Assembly: GCA_947451115.1 (NCBI GenBank)
Contig: CANFXV010000011.1
Coordinates: 1-63,312 of the forward strand
Direction: 5' to 3'
Origin: Bacteroidota bacterium
GTDB lineage: Bacteria; Bacteroidota; Bacteroidia; Chitinophagales; Chitinophagaceae
DNA length: 63,312 nucleotides
Notes under the pieces: generated by a model
The model's input: only the letters and a program-made list of their open reading frames with translations
The model's database searches: none
What the model was told of the DNA's origin: nothing
Translations under genes and position numbers: made by a program
Shown: positions 1 to 7,697 of the stretch, piece after piece
Numbering within the stretch: the first letter of the stretch is position 1
Layout: each line of letters starts with the position of its first letter

Positions 1-74
1 AATTTACGAGCCGCTTCCACTTTTGCTGGCATTGCAGCATACAAATTTTTGATCATTTCGATATCAAAAGCCAT
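1..74 (-). CDS. Aconitate hydratase, N-terminal fragment (cut by window edge)
   Basis: Only the first 24 codons are present, starting MAFDIEMIKNLYAAMPAKVE and running off the left edge. This opening matches the N-terminus I know for Bacteroidota mitochondrial-type aconitases, the TCA-cycle enzyme that interconverts citrate and isocitrate on a [4Fe-4S] cluster. No cluster ligand or catalytic residue lies within the fragment, so the identification rests on the N-terminal pattern alone. A -7 box at 104..111 sits about 30 nt upstream on the same strand and supports this start. Extending the sequence to the left would settle the call. Confidence 0.65.
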   Translation of the reverse strand, partial: MAFDIEMIKNLYAAMPAKVEAARK

Positions 75-103
75 AGGTATAGATTTTGGAGTTAAAAACT
101 GCT

Positions 104-111
104 GCAAAGGT
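104..111 (-). promoter_or_regulatory. -7 promoter box for the aconitase gene
   Basis: Read on the minus strand this is TACCTTTG, an exact match to the Bacteroidota -7 consensus TAnnTTTG. It lies 29 nt upstream of the aconitase ATG, giving a predicted 5' untranslated region of about 25 nt. No clear -33 TTG is seen at the usual distance. Confidence 0.5.
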
Positions 112-198
112 AAGCCAAATTGCTACCCGGTGAGCTCAAAAAATACACTTTATGTCCACTTTTTTCAATAAATTTGGTCATTAATTAAACCACCCATC

Positions 199-417
199 AT
201 GCAAAAAATGAGAGATTTTTTGGAATTACATGCTTTCGGCGTTTGTACGGCAATTGGCGAAAGATTGGGTATTGCCAGTACTAAAATCAGACTCTGGTTT
301 ATTTACATCTCTTTCTTAACTTTTGGCTCACCCGTTATTGTCTATATGATTTTGGCTTTTATTAGAAGTATCAAAAATTATATCTTACTAGCCAAACGCA
401 ATCCACTAAAGTACTAG
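199..417 (+). CDS. PspC domain small membrane protein
   Basis: A 72-residue protein made almost entirely of a PspC domain: an N-terminal amphipathic part with a GVCTAIGERLGIASTKIRL-like core, then one hydrophobic membrane segment at about residues 32-55 (FIYISFLTFGSPVIVYMILA) and a basic tail. PspC proteins are inner-membrane partners in envelope-stress signalling, but the single-domain Bacteroidota versions have no established role. No pspA or pspB is nearby. A second ATG three codons in (208) is also possible as the start. The gene stands alone, divergent from the aconitase gene, and is followed by a tandem repeat. Confidence 0.8.
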   Translation: MQKMRDFLELHAFGVCTAIGERLGIASTKIRLWFIYISFLTFGSPVIVYMILAFIRSIKNYILLAKRNPLKY

Positions 418-432
418 GGGAATTTCTTATTT

Positions 433-537
433 CATCGCAGTAAATAGTTATCTCCACATCGCAGTAAATAGTTATCTCCACATCGCAGTAAATAGTTATC
501 TCCACATCGCAGTAAATAGTTATCTCCACATCGCAGT
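433..537. repeat. 24-bp tandem repeat, four perfect copies plus a partial fifth
   Basis: Units starting CATCGCAGTAAATAG lie at 433, 457, 481 and 505 and are identical over all 24 bp. A fifth copy stops after 9 bases at 537. The array abuts the kdsA stop codon at 540..542. There are no spacers, so it is not CRISPR. Because 24 is a multiple of three, one frame on each strand stays open. On the minus strand the open frame is the same as kdsA and repeats the octapeptide GDNYLLRC. Perfect identity between copies indicates recent expansion or active slippage. Confidence 0.95.
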
Positions 538-551
538 TTCTACGAAACTGC
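533..551 (-). other. Perfect inverted repeat spanning the kdsA stop codon
   Basis: GCAGTTTC at 533..540 and GAAACTGC at 544..551 form a perfect 8-bp stem with a 3-nt loop that contains most of the kdsA TAG stop codon. On the minus strand no T-run follows, so it does not look like an intrinsic terminator. It may mark the edge where the 24-bp repeat array formed, since its outer GCAG is also part of the repeat unit. Confidence 0.6.
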
Positions 552-1364
552 TCTTCTAAGTCTTACTAGTTTTTCTAATAAAGGAGCTAATTTATCTAAG
601 GGTAACATGTTTGCTCCATCACTTTTTGCTTGCGCTGGATTGGGATGTGTTTCTATAAATAAACCATCAGCACCTGTAGCAATGGCTGCCTTCGCAATGG
701 TTTCTATTAATTGAGGGTTTCCGCCTGTGACACCACTAGTTTGATTAGGTTGTTGCAAAGAATGTGTGCAATCCATAATTACAGGTACGCCATTTTCTGC
801 CATGGCAGGAATATTTCTATAGTCTACTACTAAGTCTTGATAACCAAATGTGTTGCCTCTTTCGGTAAGCATTACTTTATCATTACCTGCTAATCTAATT
901 TTATCTACTGCAAATTTCATAGAGGCGCCACTTAAAAATTGTCCTTTTTTAACATTCACTATTTTATTGGTGGCAGCGGCAGCTAAAAGTAAATCAGTTT
1001 GTCTGCATAAGAATGCAGGGATTTGTAAGATGTCAATGTATTTTGCTGCAATGGCTGCTTCGTCATGTGCATGAATATCAGAGGTCGTAGGCACTTTGAA
1101 ATGCGCACCTACTTTTTTGATGAGTTCCATGCCTGTATCATCCCCAATACCTGTAAATGAATTCGCGCTGGTTCGGTTGGCTTTTCTGTAGCTGGCTTTA
1201 AAAATATAAGCAATGCCTAAGTTTTTACATAGGGTAGAAACCTTATCGCCAATTTCCATCACCAAGTCCTCATTCTCCACTACACAAGGACCTGCAATTA
1301 AAAAAAATTGATTGGCATCGTAAGATTGAGTCTTACATAAATCTTGTAAATAAGAAGGAATCAT
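540..1364 (-). CDS. kdsA: 3-deoxy-8-phosphooctulonate synthase (KDO-8-P synthase)
   Basis: This cytoplasmic enzyme condenses phosphoenolpyruvate with arabinose-5-phosphate to make KDO-8-phosphate for lipopolysaccharide core. The 274 residues show the family signatures: AGPC near residue 27, FKASYRKANRTS, QIPAFLCRQTDL, KKGQF, DCTHSLQQP and a C-terminal SDG. Cys27 together with the later His, Glu and Asp positions matches the metal-dependent class; the metal-independent E. coli enzyme has Asn at the Cys position. The gene has its own -7 box at 1384..1391. Its TAG stop lies in a hairpin next to a tandem repeat whose frame is open with kdsA, so readthrough would add a 35-residue repetitive tail. 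No other KDO genes are in the window. Confidence 0.96.
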   Translation of the reverse strand: MIPSYLQDLCKTQSYDANQFFLIAGPCVVENEDLVMEIGDKVSTLCKNLGIAYIFKASYRKANRTSANSFTGIGDDTGMELIKKVGAHFKVPTTSDIHAHDEAAIAAKYIDILQIPAFLCRQTDLLLAAAATNKIVNVKKGQFLSGASMKFAVDKIRLAGNDKVMLTERGNTFGYQDLVVDYRNIPAMAENGVPVIMDCTHSLQQPNQTSGVTGGNPQLIETIAKAAIATGADGLFIETHPNPAQAKSDGANMLPLDKLAPLLEKLVRLRRAVS

Positions 1365-1383
1365 ATGCTTTGGTTTTCGCTGA

Positions 1384-1391
1384 CAAAGGTA
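1384..1391 (-). promoter_or_regulatory. -7 promoter box for kdsA
   Basis: Minus-strand TACCTTTG matches the TAnnTTTG consensus and lies 19 nt upstream of the kdsA ATG, within the short gap behind the preceding outer-membrane protein gene. It suggests that kdsA is transcribed separately from the parAB-dapB run. Confidence 0.5.
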
Positions 1392-1406
1392 ACGAAAACT
1401 AGGGCA

Positions 1407-2156
1407 TTAAAAACGGATACCTACAGTTAAACCTAGCCCTCTAAAACCAGCCCAAGGGCCAGACATATCCGCAGTTCCTCCATTGGCATTGACGGTAGAT
1501 TTTAATTTGAAAGGATCTGCTTTAATTTGATCTAATGCATCTTTCAAGGAAGCCTGAGCTTCGGCAGGTAAAGGAATAGCAGAATTAAACTTCAATACCC
1601 CAGAGGATGTTCCATAACTTCCACCAGCTATCCATAAGTCTAAAACAACTTTAGTTAGAATTTGGTATTGTACTCCAAAATAGGCACCTACGGCATTGGC
1701 ACTAACTGTTCCATTAAAAGTACCAACAGTTTCTGTATTTCCTTTGGTTGGATCTGCGTTATATTTAATAGGCACCGACAAATCGAAATTGGAATTTCTT
1801 ATATAGGGCGCAATATAAAATCCAGACATTTTTTGCAAGCCTAAATAAAATCTACCTTCCAATGTAATTGCAGTATTTCCAATTTGGAAATCATCTAAAT
1901 TAATATCCGAACTATTGGTATAGCTATCCAAATAGCGCTTAATGGTTGATTTAAAAGGCAGTGTAGATTTAGGCATAGAGCGGTAGCTCAATGAAAGGGA
2001 CATAAAATGGTTCAAACTTCTTTCGTAAGTAAGATTGTAGTTATTCAAAATGTCAGAAGATAGGTTGGTTTTGATGATGTTGTTTCCGCCAATCAAACTT
2101 TGTGATTGAGCTTCTACGGCCATCATCACTAATAAAGCCATTAAAATTTTTTTCAT
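1407..2156 (-). CDS. Predicted outer-membrane beta-barrel protein, function unknown
   Basis: A 249-residue protein with a clear signal peptide (MKKILMALLVMMAVEAQSQS) followed by alternating hydrophobic and polar strands and a C-terminus ending in GLTVGIRF, the aromatic end typical of outer-membrane barrels. The opening KTNLSSDILNNYNLTYERSL resembles DUF3575-type barrels of Bacteroidota, but I cannot assign a family firmly. It is the last gene of the minus-strand run, 10 bp after the Rrf2 regulator, so the two are probably co-transcribed. No enzymatic motif is visible. Confidence 0.7.
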   Translation of the reverse strand: MKKILMALLVMMAVEAQSQSLIGGNNIIKTNLSSDILNNYNLTYERSLNHFMSLSLSYRSMPKSTLPFKSTIKRYLDSYTNSSDINLDDFQIGNTAITLEGRFYLGLQKMSGFYIAPYIRNSNFDLSVPIKYNADPTKGNTETVGTFNGTVSANAVGAYFGVQYQILTKVVLDLWIAGGSYGTSSGVLKFNSAIPLPAEAQASLKDALDQIKADPFKLKSTVNANGGTADMSGPWAGFRGLGLTVGIRF

Positions 2157-2166
2157 AAAATTATTT

Positions 2167-2592
2167 TTACTTGTTTTTTATTTTTTTGTAGAATAAGTCT
2201 GCAACAGTTCTTTTGTCTAAGACTGCCAACGTATTGTCTCTTACTTCAATGAGTACTTTATTGATGCTGCATTTTTTTTCATTGCAATCGGCACATTTTT
2301 CATAAAAATTTAAACTTACGCAAGGTAATAAGGCAATGGGGCCTTCGATGATTCTAAAGATGCCAGACAATTTAATTTTTTCAGGAGGTAGGGCGAAAAG
2401 ATAACCTCCATGTTTCCCTTTTTTGCTGTCTAAAAAACCAGCTTTTTTTAGTTCCAATAAAATGTTCTCAAGAAATTTTATGGGGATGTTTTTTTTCGTT
2501 GCAATTTCGGCAATAAGAATAGGCGCAGCTTCCTTATGTTCTACCATATAGGCCAGCGCTTGTAGGGCATATTGCGTTTTTTTTGATAACAT
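2167..2592 (-). CDS. Rrf2 family transcriptional regulator
   Basis: A 141-residue Rrf2/IscR-type regulator. Residues 1-60 form the winged helix-turn-helix, beginning MLSKKTQYALQALAYM, with the family signature KKGKHGGYLFA after it. Four cysteines follow in the region of residues 91-108 (LPCVSLNFYEKCADCNEKKC), the place where Rrf2 proteins such as IscR bind an iron-sulfur cluster, so iron-sulfur or redox sensing is likely. The spacing differs from the classical three-cysteine IscR pattern. It lies 39 bp after dapB and 10 bp before the barrel gene. Target genes cannot be read from the sequence; no isc or suf genes adjoin. Confidence 0.9.
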   Translation of the reverse strand: MLSKKTQYALQALAYMVEHKEAAPILIAEIATKKNIPIKFLENILLELKKAGFLDSKKGKHGGYLFALPPEKIKLSGIFRIIEGPIALLPCVSLNFYEKCADCNEKKCSINKVLIEVRDNTLAVLDKRTVADLFYKKIKNK

Positions 2593-2631
2593 ATAAGATC
2601 AAACCTATTTGATGATTGAATGACGCTTAGG

Positions 2632-3348
2632 CTATAGTCCTAAAACCTGCTTCATTGTAAATATACCTCTTTTTTTATTGGCAAATTCTGCTGCCATCAC
2701 CGCCCCTGATGCAAAGCCCTTTCTTGTATGGGCAGTATGTATGATGTCTATTCTGTCAATGGCCGATGTATAGCTAACCGTATGTGTTCCAGGTGCAGGA
2801 TCCATCCTTTCAGAATGGATGATTAAATCGGAAGAACTTGCAGAGGCAGCGTTCACCCATTTGTTTTTTCTAACTATTCTTTCTAAAATTTGTTCTGCTA
2901 AACTGATGGCCGTTCCGCTAGGCGCATCTTTCTTTTCGGTATGGTGCAATTCGGTCATAGACACATCATAATCGCCATAGGGCTCCATTAATAAGGCAAG
3001 TTGCTTATTTAATTCAAAAAATAAATTCACTCCAATGCTGTAATTGCTTGAATACACTAAACAGCCTTGGTGTTCGTTCACTAATGCAGTCATTGAATCC
3101 CATTTTTCTAGCCAACCCGTAGAGCCGCTTACAATAGGCACACCCCATTCCACACATTTGGCAATATTCTCGTAGGCACTGTGTGGCCCGGTGAATTCAA
3201 TAGCCACTTCCGCTTTTTGAAGATTACTTTTCGTAAATTCTTGGGCATTGCTAACATCAATTTTTAAAACAATTTCATGTCCTTTCGCTAAAGCAATTTC
3301 TTCGATGGCCTTGCCCATTTTACCGTATCCAATAAGTGCAATTTTCAT
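2632..3348 (-). CDS. dapB: 4-hydroxy-tetrahydrodipicolinate reductase
   Basis: Reduces 4-hydroxy-tetrahydrodipicolinate with NAD(P)H in the diaminopimelate/lysine pathway, feeding peptidoglycan. At 238 residues it is a compact member of the family. It has the N-terminal nucleotide-binding GYGKMGKAI loop at residues 7-15, FTGP, and the catalytic region LHHTEKKDAPSGTA with the conserved His-His and Lys. It follows the DUF5683 gene by 14 bp within the parA-parB-DUF5683-dapB run, an order I recognise from other Bacteroidota genomes. The start is the only sensible ATG before the Rossmann fold. Confidence 0.96.
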   Translation of the reverse strand: MKIALIGYGKMGKAIEEIALAKGHEIVLKIDVSNAQEFTKSNLQKAEVAIEFTGPHSAYENIAKCVEWGVPIVSGSTGWLEKWDSMTALVNEHQGCLVYSSNYSIGVNLFFELNKQLALLMEPYGDYDVSMTELHHTEKKDAPSGTAISLAEQILERIVRKNKWVNAASASSSDLIIHSERMDPAPGTHTVSYTSAIDRIDIIHTAHTRKGFASGAVMAAEFANKKRGIFTMKQVLGL

Positions 3349-3362
3349 ACCGATAGATTTTA

Positions 3363-3935
3363 TTATTTTGTAGAACTACCTTTAAAATTAAATTGTAATG
3401 ACAAGCCAGACTGTTGTTGATAAGGCTGAACATAGGGGACTAGCTTAAATGATAAATTGTTGTTGATATCAAATTCTTTTAAGTGTCCTGAAACAGTGGC
3501 ATCTACAATATTCACCCCCCAGGCTAAAATAAAATACATAATGGAATAGTCTCTATCTCTTCTAAATATATTTCTATAACTCTGCAGCGTACCAATACTT
3601 AAATTGGTCAACCTAGGGTCCATTTTTGGAACATCTGACGCATCTCCATTACTTTCTTTAAATCTTGCTTCATAAGCAAATTTCATTCGTTGGTACCAAT
3701 CGGTATTGTAGGCATAGGTATAGGCAGGAATGGCCAAAACGCCATAGACCAAAGGGATCTTCCAATATTGTTTGTTGTATGCTTGTCCCCAACCTGGAAT
3801 CATGGCCGATCTTTTGGTGGCCCTGCTAGGTATATGGTGAACTAGGGTGTCTGCAATTTTAAGGTAGGCAGAATCTTGGCTCCAGGCAGTTTGCTGAAAA
3901 AATAAAATCAGCATAAATAATAATAATTGCCTCAT
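3363..3935 (-). CDS. DUF5683 domain protein
   Basis: A 190-residue protein with a signal peptide or N-terminal anchor (MRQLLLFMLILFFQQTAWSQ) and the DUF5683 core: SAMIPGWGQAYNKQYWKIPLVYG, a hydrophobic segment around residue 60, an Arg-rich FRRDRDYS, and a second hydrophobic segment near residue 135. The function of the family is unknown. Its constant position between parB and dapB in Bacteroidota suggests an envelope role tied to growth, but that is inference. It starts 32 bp after the parB stop. Confidence 0.88.
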   Translation of the reverse strand: MRQLLLFMLILFFQQTAWSQDSAYLKIADTLVHHIPSRATKRSAMIPGWGQAYNKQYWKIPLVYGVLAIPAYTYAYNTDWYQRMKFAYEARFKESNGDASDVPKMDPRLTNLSIGTLQSYRNIFRRDRDYSIMYFILAWGVNIVDATVSGHLKEFDINNNLSFKLVPYVQPYQQQSGLSLQFNFKGSSTK

Positions 3936-3967
3936 CCTGTAAATTCCTTTATGATAAAAAATGCGAA

Positions 3968-4897
3968 CTAGCTAATGCTTAATTGCATTGCTTCTAAAAT
4001 TTTATTTAAACCGTTTAAGTCTGAATATTCGATGGTGATTTTGCCGCTGCCATTTTTTTGATGTTGCAAAATGACTTTGGTGGAAAGATGACTGGTTAAT
4101 TTGTCCTCTAGTTTTTTATACACCGGAGATAATTGATTTTTATTGGCTCCGATGGTGGATACAGAAGAAATGGGTTTGCCTGCTTGATTCATTTTTCTGA
4201 TCAAGTCCTCAGTTTGGCGAACCGTCAAACCTCTTTCAGTGATTTCTTTAAATAAAAACAATTGCTTGTCCACTTCTTTTCCTATCAACATCTTGGCCAA
4301 GCTTACACTTAAACTACCATTGCGTACTGCGGCTTGAATATTGGGAGGAAGCTCTAATAGTCGGATGTAGTTAGAAATAGTAGATCGGTCTTTACCCATT
4401 CTTTCTGCCACTTTTTCTTGGGTATAATTTAAATCTTCCATCATGCGTTGATAACTTAACGCAATCTCTATTTCATTTAAATCTTCTCTTTGTAAATTTT
4501 CCAACAAAGCCAATTCTAGTAACTCTTGGTCATTGCCCATGCGCACATAAGCAGGCAGGTCTGTCAAACCTGCTAATTTAGCTGCTCTAAAGCGTCGTTC
4601 CCCTGCGATCAACTGATACTTGCCATTGGTCAATTGAGCTACCGTAATGGGTTGTATTAAGTCGTGTATTTGTATTGAACTGGCTAATTCTTTTAAAGTT
4701 TTTTCGTCAAAATCTTTTCTTGGATTCTTTGGGTTGACTACAATGTCTTGTAAGGCAATACGATTGCTTGCTACTGCTTTCTCTTTTATTGCAGCTGGGG
4801 CATTGACTGCAGGATTTTTATAATCTGTATCAATGCTTTGCAATAGGGAGCGAAGTCCTTTGCCAATGAGGTCTTTATTGGGTGTGCTCTTGCTCAT
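3968..4897 (-). CDS. parB: Chromosome partitioning protein ParB
   Basis: A 309-residue ParB/Spo0J. The ParB N-terminal CTPase/nuclease-like domain spans about residues 45-140, with the GERRFRAAKLAGL motif characteristic of the CTP-binding pocket. A central helix-turn-helix region (YTQEKVAERMGKDRSTISNYIRLLELP) follows, with a C-terminal dimerisation part. It binds parS sites and loads SMC near the origin. It begins 2 bp after the parA stop, so the pair is translationally coupled. I looked for a 16-bp palindromic parS in the window and did not recognise one. Confidence 0.96.
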   Translation of the reverse strand: MSKSTPNKDLIGKGLRSLLQSIDTDYKNPAVNAPAAIKEKAVASNRIALQDIVVNPKNPRKDFDEKTLKELASSIQIHDLIQPITVAQLTNGKYQLIAGERRFRAAKLAGLTDLPAYVRMGNDQELLELALLENLQREDLNEIEIALSYQRMMEDLNYTQEKVAERMGKDRSTISNYIRLLELPPNIQAAVRNGSLSVSLAKMLIGKEVDKQLFLFKEITERGLTVRQTEDLIRKMNQAGKPISSVSTIGANKNQLSPVYKKLEDKLTSHLSTKVILQHQKNGSGKITIEYSDLNGLNKILEAMQLSIS

Positions 4898-4899
4898 AG

Positions 4900-5700
4900 T
4901 TAATCAATTATACGCTCGGCATTACTCATATTGGTCATGCCATTTTTTTGTAAAATTTCTTTTGCTAAATTTAAATAGTTAACAGTGCCTTTGGAATCAG
5001 CATCGTATAAAATAACAGGCTTGCCCACACTTGGTGCTTCGCTCAATCTGGTATTTCTATGGATGATGGTAGCAAAAACCATTTCGTCAAAATGTTTTCT
5101 TACTTCACTAACCACTTGATTGCTTAAACGCAATCTTCCATCGTACATGGTCATCAATATACCTTCGATTTGTAATTCTGGATTCAATCTGCTTTGTACA
5201 ATCTTAATTGTATTCAATAATTTACCCAATCCTTCTAAAGCAAAAAATTCGCATTGAACAGGAACAATTACACTGTCTGCAGCAACTAAGGCATTAACGG
5301 TGATTAATCCCAAAGAAGGCAAGCAGTCAATGATGATAAAATCGTATTGATCTTTAATGGGAATCAACAATTCTTTTAATACATTCTCTCTATTGGGCAA
5401 ATTCACTAATTCAATTTCTGCCCCTACTAAATCTATATGAGAAGGAATGACATCTAAATGTGGAATTTCTGATTTTAAAATGATATCCGCTAATGGCGTT
5501 TGGTTGATCATGCCATCATATAAACTAGTGGTAATATTGTGTAAATCGAATCCCACACCGGTGGTGCTATTGGCTTGCGGATCGGCGTCAATGAGCAAGG
5601 TTTTAAATTCTAAAACAGCCAAACTTGCCGCAATATTGATGGCAGAAGTTGTTTTACCAACACCCCCTTTTTGATTCGCTATTCCTATTATTCTTGCCAT
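4900..5700 (-). CDS. parA: Chromosome partitioning ATPase ParA/Soj
   Basis: A 266-residue Soj-type ParA ATPase that works with ParB in chromosome segregation. The deviant Walker A KGGVGKTT is at residues 11-18, with LIDADPQAN next and the Walker B region IIDCLPSLG near residue 128. An upstream in-frame ATG at 5727 exists, but the -7 box at 5725..5732 overlaps it, so transcription would start inside the longer form. The ATG at 5700, giving the usual [13 protein letters not shown] opening, is therefore the better start. First gene of the parA-parB-DUF5683-dapB run. Confidence 0.95.
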   Translation of the reverse strand: MARIIGIANQKGGVGKTTSAINIAASLAVLEFKTLLIDADPQANSTTGVGFDLHNITTSLYDGMINQTPLADIILKSEIPHLDVIPSHIDLVGAEIELVNLPNRENVLKELLIPIKDQYDFIIIDCLPSLGLITVNALVAADSVIVPVQCEFFALEGLGKLLNTIKIVQSRLNPELQIEGILMTMYDGRLRLSNQVVSEVRKHFDEMVFATIIHRNTRLSEAPSVGKPVILYDADSKGTVNYLNLAKEILQKNGMTNMSNAERIID

Positions 5701-5724
5701 AAAATGGGTATCCTTAATTTCTGC

Positions 5725-5732
5725 CAAAAATA
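5725..5732 (-). promoter_or_regulatory. -7 promoter box for the parAB-dapB run
   Basis: Minus-strand TATTTTTG fits TAnnTTTG. It lies 24 nt before the chosen parA start and overlaps the alternative upstream ATG, which helps to choose between the two starts. Confidence 0.5.
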
Positions 5733-5788
5733 AGGGATAAATGGTAACAATTTGGGATTAAATTGGCCATTAATGAGGCTTTTGGCCC

Positions 5789-5796
5789 TAATTTTG
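5789..5796 (+). promoter_or_regulatory. -7 promoter box for the metallophosphoesterase gene
   Basis: TAATTTTG matches TAnnTTTG and lies 16 nt before the ATG at 5813. A TTG at 5763..5765 is 23 nt upstream, somewhat far for a -33 element. Confidence 0.4.
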
Positions 5797-5812
5797 CTTT
5801 TTAAATAATTCT

Positions 5813-7048
5813 ATGCGAAGTCCTCTTTTTATTTTCATCCTAGTAACGGTATTGATACTCATTGACTTTTATATTTATGCTGTTTTAAAGACCTTGCTAC
5901 AGTCCGCAAGCATGGGAACTAGAACCTTTATCGGCATTCTTTATTGGGCTTTATGTGTGCTAAGTGTAAGCTCCTTCTTGTTGTTCCCTTTTATAGCGAA
6001 TCCTTATTTTAAGCAATATATTTTTTCGATCGGCATTGGCTGGGTTTTGACCCAAATTTTTATGGTCCTATTTTTCTTGGTAGATGATCTTAGAAGAGGG
6101 GCATTTTGGACCATAGGGCAGGTGGCTTCTGCAGCGGGTGCTAAATTTTTAAATACAGAAAAAGGCATTCCCAGATCGACTTTTTTGAGCTGGTTGGGCG
6201 TGGGGCTTTCCTCCACTTTATTTTTATCCCTGTTGTACGGTTTTGGCAATAAATACAAATACAATTTAACCAAGAAGAAAATTGCTTTGAATGGATTGCC
6301 TCCATCTTTTAAAGGGTTCAAAATTATACATATCAGTGACATCCATAGTGGAAGTTTGAAGGACCATGCAGCGGTGCTTAAAGGAATAGAATTGATTCAA
6401 AAACAAAATGCCGATTTGATTTTATTTACGGGAGATTTGGTCAATGATAAGGCGACTGAAATGAAAGATTGGATGGAAGTTTTTAGTCAAATTAAGGCAC
6501 CACATGGGGTCTTTAGTACTTTAGGAAATCATGATTATGGAGATTATGTTCAATGGGAGACTGTTGCAGCAAAAAAACAAAACCTAGAAGATTTAAAAAC
6601 AGTGCATTCGAATTTAGGCTGGAGATTACTGATGAATGAAAATGTATTGATTCAAAAACAAGAAGCCTCCATTCGATTGGTGGGTATTGAAAATTGGGGA
6701 GCTAAAGCAAGATTCCCTAAATATGGCAAGATGGATTTGGCCATGCAGGGGGTGGAGGAGAAAGAAGTAATTATTTTAATGAGTCATGACCCAAGCCATT
6801 GGGAAGCAGAAGTTATTCCTAAATATCCGGCCATTGATTTGATGTTGTCCGGTCATACCCATGGAATGCAATTTGGGTTAGAAAATCCTTATTTTAAATG
6901 GAGTCCCGTACAATGGGTCTATAAACAATGGGCGGGCTTATACCAAGCGCAAGCACAGCAATTATATGTCAATAGGGGCTTTGGTTTTTTAGGCTATCCA
7001 GGAAGAGTAGGCATATTGCCCGAAATAACTTTAATTGAATTGGTCTAG
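5813..7048 (+). CDS. Membrane-anchored calcineurin-like metallophosphoesterase
   Basis: A 411-residue protein with about four N-terminal membrane segments (residues 5-25, 40-62, 70-92, 125-145) followed by a metallophosphoesterase domain from about residue 168. All metal-ligand motifs are visible: HISDIHSG (Asp176, His178), GDLVND, GNHDYG, SHDPSHW and GHTHGMQFG. It resembles the YkuE/YaeI group, whose characterised member hydrolyses UDP-diacylglucosamine in lipid A synthesis; the true substrate here is unknown. The catalytic domain probably lies at the membrane surface. Divergent from parA, and followed 40 bp later by a barrel gene. Confidence 0.9.
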   Translation: MRSPLFIFILVTVLILIDFYIYAVLKTLLQSASMGTRTFIGILYWALCVLSVSSFLLFPFIANPYFKQYIFSIGIGWVLTQIFMVLFFLVDDLRRGAFWTIGQVASAAGAKFLNTEKGIPRSTFLSWLGVGLSSTLFLSLLYGFGNKYKYNLTKKKIALNGLPPSFKGFKIIHISDIHSGSLKDHAAVLKGIELIQKQNADLILFTGDLVNDKATEMKDWMEVFSQIKAPHGVFSTLGNHDYGDYVQWETVAAKKQNLEDLKTVHSNLGWRLLMNENVLIQKQEASIRLVGIENWGAKARFPKYGKMDLAMQGVEEKEVIILMSHDPSHWEAEVIPKYPAIDLMLSGHTHGMQFGLENPYFKWSPVQWVYKQWAGLYQAQAQQLYVNRGFGFLGYPGRVGILPEITLIELV

Positions 7049-7088
7049 TTATTTAGATTTATTTTTGTACTGAAATCAAATTCAAGGT

Positions 7089-7697
7089 ATGAGAAAACTA
7101 GTCATGGTATTGTTAAGCCTTTTGGTCCTGAAAGCGGAGGCTCAAGATAAATTTGCCTTAGGCATTAAAGTGGGGCAAAATTTTTCAAGTGTGAACAATG
7201 TCAATGTGGATCATAATTCAGCCTCCTATCATATAGGTGCCACAGCACAAATTGGCATCGGTCCTATGTTTAGTATTGCACCCGAGGTTATTTTAACACA
7301 GACTAAATTGGAAGCTAACCCTTCGGTATTGGCTTTAGCAATAGATCCAACATTTAAACCAGAGACTTTTCATTTAAATTATGTGGCCATTCCAGTATTG
7401 GCACAATTTAAACCTTTTAAAAGCTTTTTATTTCAAGCAGGGCCTCAATACAGCATCTTATTGGATCAGAAAAAAGACGGAACAGAACTGGCAAGAACTG
7501 CATTCAGTAGCGGTGAATTTGCTTTCGTAGGCGGTGCAAAACTAGACCTAGGTGGATTCTCGTTATATGGCAGATATGTGATCGGTATGAACAATATTGG
7601 TTCAGCTGCGGAAGGGTATAATAATTTAAAAGACCAAGGCACTTGGAAAACGCGTCAATGGCAGTTAGGCATTGGACTGAGTTTATTTAACTTTTAG
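7089..7697 (+). CDS. PorT-like outer-membrane beta-barrel protein
   Basis: A 202-residue protein with a signal peptide (MRKLVMVLLSLLVLKAEAQ) and a barrel of the OMP_b-brl_2 (PorT-like) type: FALGIKVGQNFSSV at the start, FQAGPQYSILLDQ in the middle and QLGIGLSLFNF with a terminal Phe. Such proteins are abundant in Bacteroidota and mostly of unknown role. Its last 15 bases overlap the end of the convergent DUF4954 gene. Confidence 0.85.
   Translation: MRKLVMVLLSLLVLKAEAQDKFALGIKVGQNFSSVNNVNVDHNSASYHIGATAQIGIGPMFSIAPEVILTQTKLEANPSVLALAIDPTFKPETFHLNYVAIPVLAQFKPFKSFLFQAGPQYSILLDQKKDGTELARTAFSSGEFAFVGGAKLDLGGFSLYGRYVIGMNNIGSAAEGYNNLKDQGTWKTRQWQLGIGLSLFNF

Noticed and set aside
433..537. CRISPR array
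   Set aside because: The 24-bp units are directly adjacent with no spacers, and no cas genes are present.
850..1074. Open frames antisense to kdsA, parA, glmS, hisD and other genes
   Set aside because: They lie wholly inside well-supported genes on the other strand or in other frames and show no family motif.
3968..5800. parS site near parAB
   Set aside because: I found no 16-bp palindrome of the TGTTnCACGTGnAACA type here; partial half-sites such as GTTTCAC near 53691 lack the second half.
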